64,000 bases of DNA from Theropithecus gelada. Its lineage: Eukaryota > Chordata > Mammalia > Primates > Cercopithecidae. The stretch is from positions 48,091,560 to 48,155,559 of the forward strand of contig NC_037669.1 of assembly GCF_003255815.1 (NCBI RefSeq), given 5' to 3'. Below, one piece after another: positions 59,415 to 64,000 of this stretch. How positions within the stretch are numbered: position 1 is the first letter of the stretch; every line of letters starts with the position of its first letter. A program made the translations under genes and the position numbers. The notes under the pieces are model-generated. The model ran no database searches, was not told the origin of the DNA, and saw only the letters and a program-made list of their open reading frames with translations.

Positions 59415-59655
59415 ACACATGTTTCCTGAGCACTCGTCCACACACATGCCGTGTGCCAGGCGCTCCCCTGGGTCTGGGGGTCCATATGTCAGTGAAGGCA
59501 CTAGACAGAGCCTTGCCCTTATGATACTGACATGCAGTTGGGGAGATAGGAGAAAGTGATAATGCATGAACATTTAGCATGATGGCAGGTGTCATAGATG
59601 CCATGAGGGAAAACAAAGCAAGATGGGGGCTTACAGGAAGCTGGGGCTCTTAGGG
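59415..59655 (-). mobile_element. L2 LINE 3' region
   Basis: 'tttcctgagcactcgtccac', 'gtgtgccaggcgctcccctg', 'gggagataggagaaagtgat' and 'tgccatgagggaaaacaaag' follow the reverse-complement L2. A trace may resume at 60150-60300. Confidence 0.7.
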
Positions 59656-60396
59656 AGGTCAGATTGGGTGCCCCACACCTCCACAGGCATGCTGAGACAC
59701 CCATGCCCCTATGCATGTGAGCACACCTGTACACGTGGTCCCACATGTGCACACAGGCCCTCCATGAGGCCTGTAGCCCTGCTGTGTCTCCAAAAGTGTG
59801 GGCCCTGCTGTCCCTCACTGGGAGATCTGGCTGCCTCATGCCTCTCTCAGCCTGGGCCCTCCCATGACCCAAGTCAGGCCTGCTTCCTGGAGCCCAGGGC
59901 ACATCTGGGTTTTACTAGGTCAGCTAGCGAAGGGCCTGGGCAGCTCCTATGCAGCCAACAATTCAGATTCACAATTCTTCCCTGCGCTGGTCTGAGTGGG
60001 GGCTGGAAACAGTTGAATTCAGCAGCATCACCCCTGTCCTCCCACGCAGGGAACTCCCAACCCCAGGCTCTGGGAGAAGGAGCAGACACACACCAATGTG
60101 CGAATGCAGCTGCAACACTCGCTGGAAGGAGAGGTGACACTGTCTGGGGTGTCTGGGAAGGCTGGTCAGAGGAGGTGACACCTTGGCAGCACTTGGAGAG
60201 GGAGGTTCCAGCAGGGTCAGCCTCACACACATGAAGGGTCTTGGATGTCGACACTGGACATCCTTCCCCAGGGAGGTAGTTCGTTCAGTCATGGAACATT
60301 TCAAGGTGGGAAGAAGGTGTTCATCACATGGCTATGATCATGTGCCCATTTGCAGACCACCCTGTCCTGGGCACAAGAGGATTTCATCTCCTAAAT
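59656..60396. other. Mostly unassigned intergenic DNA
   Basis: No gene. 'ggtcagaggaggtgacacct' near 60160 is L2-like. Confidence 0.4.
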
Positions 60397-60397
60397 C

Positions 60398-60593
60398 AGT
60401 GGTTCTCAACAGGGACAGTCCTCCCTCCCCAGGGAACATTTGGCAATGACTGGAGGAGTTGCTACTGGCATCTCCTGGGTGGAGGCCAGGCAGGGCTTCT
60501 GCTGAGCATCCCTGTCTAGTGCACAGGACAGCCTCCACCACAAAGAATCATGCAGCCCCAAATGTCAACAGCAGCGAGGTTGAGAACTCTGTT
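60398..60593 (+). mobile_element. MER20 hAT-Charlie transposon
   Basis: 'agtggttctcaacagggaca', 'ggaacatttggcaatgactgg', 'ttgctactggcatctcctgg', 'tgcacaggacagcctccacc' and 'gcgaggttgagaactctg' give a full MER20 with terminal inverted ends cagtggttctcaac / gttgagaactctg. Confidence 0.9.
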
Positions 60594-60735
60594 CTAAACC
60601 CTGAAATTATCATTTGACAAGCACAATTATAATGCAATGTCTTTTTGATGCACCAAAGGCATTAACGTCTTCAATGTGAATATTTAAAACACACAGGTGA
60701 CCTGTTTGGTGATTTATTTCTTAATAAAGCAGAAG
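60594..60735. other. AT-rich segment next to MER20
   Basis: GAAATTATCATTTG, CACAATTATAATGC, GCATTAACG and TTTATTTCTTAATAAAG words. It could be an old transposon or a regulatory patch; no consensus recognised. Confidence 0.3.
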
Positions 60736-60739
60736 CCTT

Positions 60740-61003
60740 GTAACATGGGAGTGGTTCCATGCAAAGGGAACAGCATGCACCAGGCTCTGTGGCTCAGTGG
60801 AGAAAGCAGGCATCTGTAGTCGACTGCAGCTGGGACTGAAGGGATGATGGGAATAGAGCCCAGAGAGGGGCAGGGGCTACACCAGGCAGGGCTCAGACGC
60901 CAGGCCACAGAGCATGGATTGTGTCCTGGGAGGGGGAGACCTTAAGAAGATTTAAAGCAAGGGGAGGATGGAATCTGTAGTATGTTCTAGAAAGATCCCT
61001 CAG
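60740..61003 (-). mobile_element. L2 LINE fragment
   Basis: 'gcaaagggaacagcatgcacc', 'caggctctgtggctc', 'gcaaggggaggatggaatctg' and 'gttctagaaagatccctc' match reverse-complement L2. Confidence 0.65.
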
Positions 61004-61157
61004 CAGCAATGAGATTCAGTTTTATACCCAAGAAATTGGTAAAAATGTCAGTTTGACATTGCCAAGTGTTGACAAGGAAATGGAGCAACGGAAATTCCCA
61101 CACCCTGCTGGTGGGAACATACATTGGAACAACCAATTTGGAAAATCCTTTGGCCTT

Positions 61158-61462
61158 CTTTTTTTTTTCTTTCATTTTTTAGATGGGGTCTCACTCTGTC
61201 ACCTAGGCTGGAGGGCAGTGGCATAATCACAGCTCACTACAGCCTCGACCTCCCAGGCTCAGGTGATCCTCCCACCTCTGCCTCCTGGGTAGCTGGGACT
61301 ACAGGTGTGCACCACCATGCCTGGCTAATTTTTTGTATTTTTCTGGAGAGATGGGGTTTCACTGTGTTACCCAGGTTGGTCCCGAATTCCTGGCCTCAAG
61401 TGATCCTCACACCTCGGCCTCCCAAGGTGCTAGGATTACAGGCGTGAGCCACAAGGCCTGGC
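61158..61462 (-). mobile_element. AluJb-type element
   Basis: Full minus-strand Alu inside the L1M, with a flanking ccttttggcct-like duplication (61147-61157 and 61462-61472, one base different). J-type words such as 'ctacagcctcgacctcccag'. Confidence 0.9.
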
Positions 61463-61984
61463 CTTTTGGCCTCCTCTTGTAGACGTGAATGTGAAGTCTC
61501 TTGTCCCAGTAATTGCACTTCTAAGGCTTATACCCCCAGGGAAACCCTCACACGTGGGAATAGAGACAAGAACACTCACTGCTGCACTGTTTATGGTGGC
61601 AACAGGCAGGCATGACTGAAATATCCATCTTAAGCAGAATGAGCAAATACATTGTGTTACAGCTGCACAGCGGACTATGACACTACAGTGAGAACGAAGG
61701 AACTGACTCCATATGTGAGCATGGAGGAGCAGCCCCAGCATAGCAGTGAGCAACACAAGCCAGTCATTGAAAGCATCATTGTGACACCGTTTATAAAAAA
61801 CATACAAACATGCAGAATAATGCATTAAGGATTTATACACTTAGAGTAAAAGTATAACAACATGCATGGGAAAATGAAGCCCTGGCTATCTCTGGAGGCG
61901 GGGAAAGGGGACAACAAGGTCAGGAGAGTTCTATGATCTCCGTGGTGTTTCCCTCCTTAAGCTGGGCTGGGGAGGGTGTCAAAG

Positions 61985-62412
61985 GGACTTGACGCTGCCT
62001 CCACTGTCCTAACTCCTGGAGTTTGTGCCCTGGAGAGTGAGCAGGAGCGTGACCTGTGTGCAGCCAATAGCATACGCAAGGCGGGGGAATGTTATCGGGC
62101 TGTGCTTCACCAGTTCTCGACGCCTCCGTCAGCTGTGCTCTGTGCAGGAGTGAGCTGCTGAGACCCCTACAGCTGCAGGGAGATGAGCTCTGCCAGTAAC
62201 CTGGAGGGGCTGGGTTGCAGATCCCTTCCTAGTTGAGCCTCTGATGAGAAGCCAGCCCTGGTCGGCAGGTGGACTGCAGCCTGGCGAGGCCCTGGGCAGA
62301 GGCTGCGACTGAGCTATGCCTGGGATCCTGACCCATGGAAACCGTGGGATACCAAACACGTGTGGTTTCAAGGGGCTAGGTGTGTGGCGGTTTGTGATGC
62401 AGCATAGAAAAT
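61985..62412 (+). mobile_element. MaLR-type LTR fragment
   Basis: 'tggtcggcaggtggactgcag', 'cctggcgaggccctgggcag', 'gcctgggatcctgacccatgg' and 'gtttgtgatgcagcatagaaaa' resemble an MLT1-like LTR 3' half. The left part is poorly defined. Confidence 0.5.
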
Positions 62413-62655
62413 CAATACCAAGGCTACCATGGTGTTGCTTATATTATTAGCTATATTTTTAGATAACTGAAATATTTCATAATTAAGAGGTTAAGAAAGA
62501 CGCCTGTGGTGGCCTCACCTGTAGGAAGAAGAGACAGAGTGCAGGGCATGGGCCTGGAGGCTGGGAGGCCCAGGAGGAGGCTGGCACATTGGAGAGGGGA
62601 CAGGCCATACCGTCCAAGGTGAGGAAGCAGGATGGGCTGGTGTCAGGGCTGGTGG

Positions 62656-62687
62656 GGTGTGTGTGTGTGTTTGTGTGTGTGTGTGTA
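62656..62687. repeat. (GT)n microsatellite
   Basis: About 15 GT units with one TT interruption at 62671; likely length-polymorphic. Confidence 0.95.
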
Positions 62688-62689
62688 GA

Positions 62690-63345
62690 AAGTCCCCTTC
62701 ATCCCTAGATTCTGAGGAAAGTGGGGGGCCCATGCCAGCATCCCCTCAAAGCCTGGGAAACCTGGATCCCGGCCTCACAGCATCAGAACATCAGAACAGC
62801 CAGACCTGGCAGGGGAGGGGCCAGGGAGAAGGAGCAGAGGCAGTATTTTCCCAGGGTCCCCTGGGGAGCCTGGCAGTATAGGCTGGGGCCAGGCGAGGAG
62901 GACAGATGGGGCTGTGGGAGGGAGCAGCTGCCGCTCCCCTCTCCAGGGATGCCCGCTCCCCAACTCCAGCCCACATACCAGTGGGAGAGATCGTGAGACC
63001 CTCCCCCTATCCTTGCTCCCACCGGTCCTCAGTTTCCCTAGTGATACTGGACAGACGATCTGTGAGGAACCCCCTGAGTTGGGTGGGATAAAGACATGAG
63101 AACACCTACAAATAGCCTAGGGCACCCCACTGGCACTCCCGCCGGCCCTGGCAGCCTTTGGTTCTGTGGGAGAAGGAGGAATAGAAAGGGCAGGCAGTTT
63201 TCCCAGGGTCCCCAAACACCCTGGTCTTCTAAGAGTGGAGGTGGGCTTGGGGGCTCAGTCTGAAGCCCATTGGGCTACCCAGGATGAGCCTAGGTTGGAG
63301 GAATAAAATGGCGTTAGAAGTATCTCCTTGCTGGGTGGCCTCTCC
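62690..63345. other. Unique intergenic DNA
   Basis: No gene recognised. Confidence 0.4.
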
Positions 63346-63349
63346 AAGA

Positions 63350-63490
63350 AACCTCCGTCTTCCTCATATGATCCTTCCAACAACCCTGCAAGATGTGGTC
63401 TTGACTGATGAGGAGCTGGGGTTCAGAGAGCCCAAGCCACTTGCTCGAAGCTGCACAGCAAGGGGGAGTCAGGTCTGTCCTTCAGACGGG
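63350..63490 (-). mobile_element. MIR SINE
   Basis: 'atgatccttccaacaaccctgc', 'gatgaggagctggggttcag' and 'gaagctgcacagcaaggggg' give the reverse-complement MIR. Confidence 0.8.
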
Positions 63491-63689
63491 GCTTTACCGT
63501 GAGCAACCTTGGTTAGGGACCAGGGAGGCCCTGAAGGGCCCCAGGGAAAGAACTCAAATAAAGCTTCCCTACGATCCTTGATCAGGGTTTTGAAGCGTGA
63601 AGAGAAATTCTCCAGGCTGATCTGAAGCACAGAACATCCCAGGGAGAGAGACCAGCTAGGAACAAGGCAGAGAAGACAGGTTTTTGTGA

Positions 63690-64000
63690 ATGACTATGTT
63701 TTAAATTACACAAGTGGCATATACTCAGAACATATCAAAACAACAGCCCACGGTTATAAAGGGAAAAGTGCCACCTCCGCACCCTGGGTCTGCAGCACAC
63801 TTCTCACAACTAACAACTATCGTCATCCAGGTACATGTCTCCCCAGGTGTTTTTCTACCTCTACACAAATATTTTAAAAACAAAAACAGAGTCTGCTTTA
63901 CATGTTGTTTTCCAGCTTGCTTATTTTCACGTATCCTAGTGTTTCTGTGCGATGTACGGGAAGAGGCTTGCTGGGCCAGAGAGCGTGCAAAACCTAGATC
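63690..64000 (-). mobile_element. L1M LINE fragment reaching the window end
   Basis: 'gttttaaattacacaagtgg', 'gtacatgtctccccaggtg', 'tgctttacatgttgttttcc' and 'ttgcttattttcacgtatcc' resemble reverse-complement old L1 sequence. It continues beyond the window. Confidence 0.5.

Larger units (their letters stand above)
61005..62500 (+). mobile_element. L1M LINE 3' part with two insertions
   Basis: 'tgccaagtgttgacaaggaa', 'cccacaccctgctggtgggaa' and 'acattggaacaaccaatttgg' precede the AluJ; 'ctgcactgtttatggtggcaac', 'gagcatggaggagcagccc' and 'gacaccgtttataaaaaac' follow it. The tail 'ctgaaatatttcataattaagagg' appears at 62467-62490 after an LTR fragment. No coding capacity. Confidence 0.75.

Overview
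This is primate nuclear DNA. Alu elements of old (J), middle (S) and young (Y) type, a primate L1, MaLR LTRs and heavily decayed L2 and MIR fragments fill most of the recognisable sequence. The AluY copies point to a catarrhine (Old World monkey, ape or human). The one protein-coding gene I can support is DNAJB8, an intronless-CDS J-domain chaperone on the minus strand at 51945-52643. From memory, the human protein differs at about five residues, so a non-human catarrhine or a divergent allele is likely. In human, DNAJB8 lies in 3q21.3 between EEFSEC and GATA2. That places this window in the gene-poor interval 3' of GATA2; this placement is inferred, and neither neighbour is visible here.

Layout. 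1-6.7 kb: GC-rich unique sequence with a palindromic GATA cluster (1205-1287), an AT-rich island (2138-2215) and a G-rich minisatellite. 6.7-15.6 kb: old L2, L1M and MIR remnants around a homeodomain-motif island (9720-9860). 15.8-23 kb: two CpG islands without a recognisable gene (about 15800-16265 and 22195-22740) and the largest AT-rich island (17195-17440). 23-29 kb: a MIR split by an L1PB-type element, which is itself split by an AluY. 29.3-34.2 kb: minus-strand ERV-L pol remnant, then L2 carrying an AluY with a 45-base A tail. 34.5-36.6 kb: a large GGT/GAT array split by an MST-type LTR. 36.6-42 kb: successive plus-strand L2 pieces covering endonuclease-like, reverse-transcriptase and 3'-end regions. 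42-51 kb: unique sequence with further AT-rich islands, MIRs, an MLT1 LTR and two Alus. 51.8-53 kb: DNAJB8 with polyadenylation signal and a compact TATA/CRE-like promoter candidate. 53-57 kb: MLT1 LTR, a long CCTT-type pyrimidine tract and three more GGT/GAT arrays. 57-64 kb: a GATA/homeodomain island, a GGAT array, a CCAC/CCAG G-quadruplex-type array, MER20, L1M, an LTR fragment and a window-edge L1M.

No operon-like or multigene system is present. The unexplained structure is regulatory-looking: several short AT-rich islands dense in TAAT, GATA, SOX/TCF and octamer motifs, standing in GC-rich repeat-free DNA. They are best read as candidate distal enhancers, possibly for GATA2. A second pattern is repeated appearance of the same GGT/GAT tandem repeat at seven places. 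Repeat family names and boundaries come from consensus recognition by eye and are approximate.
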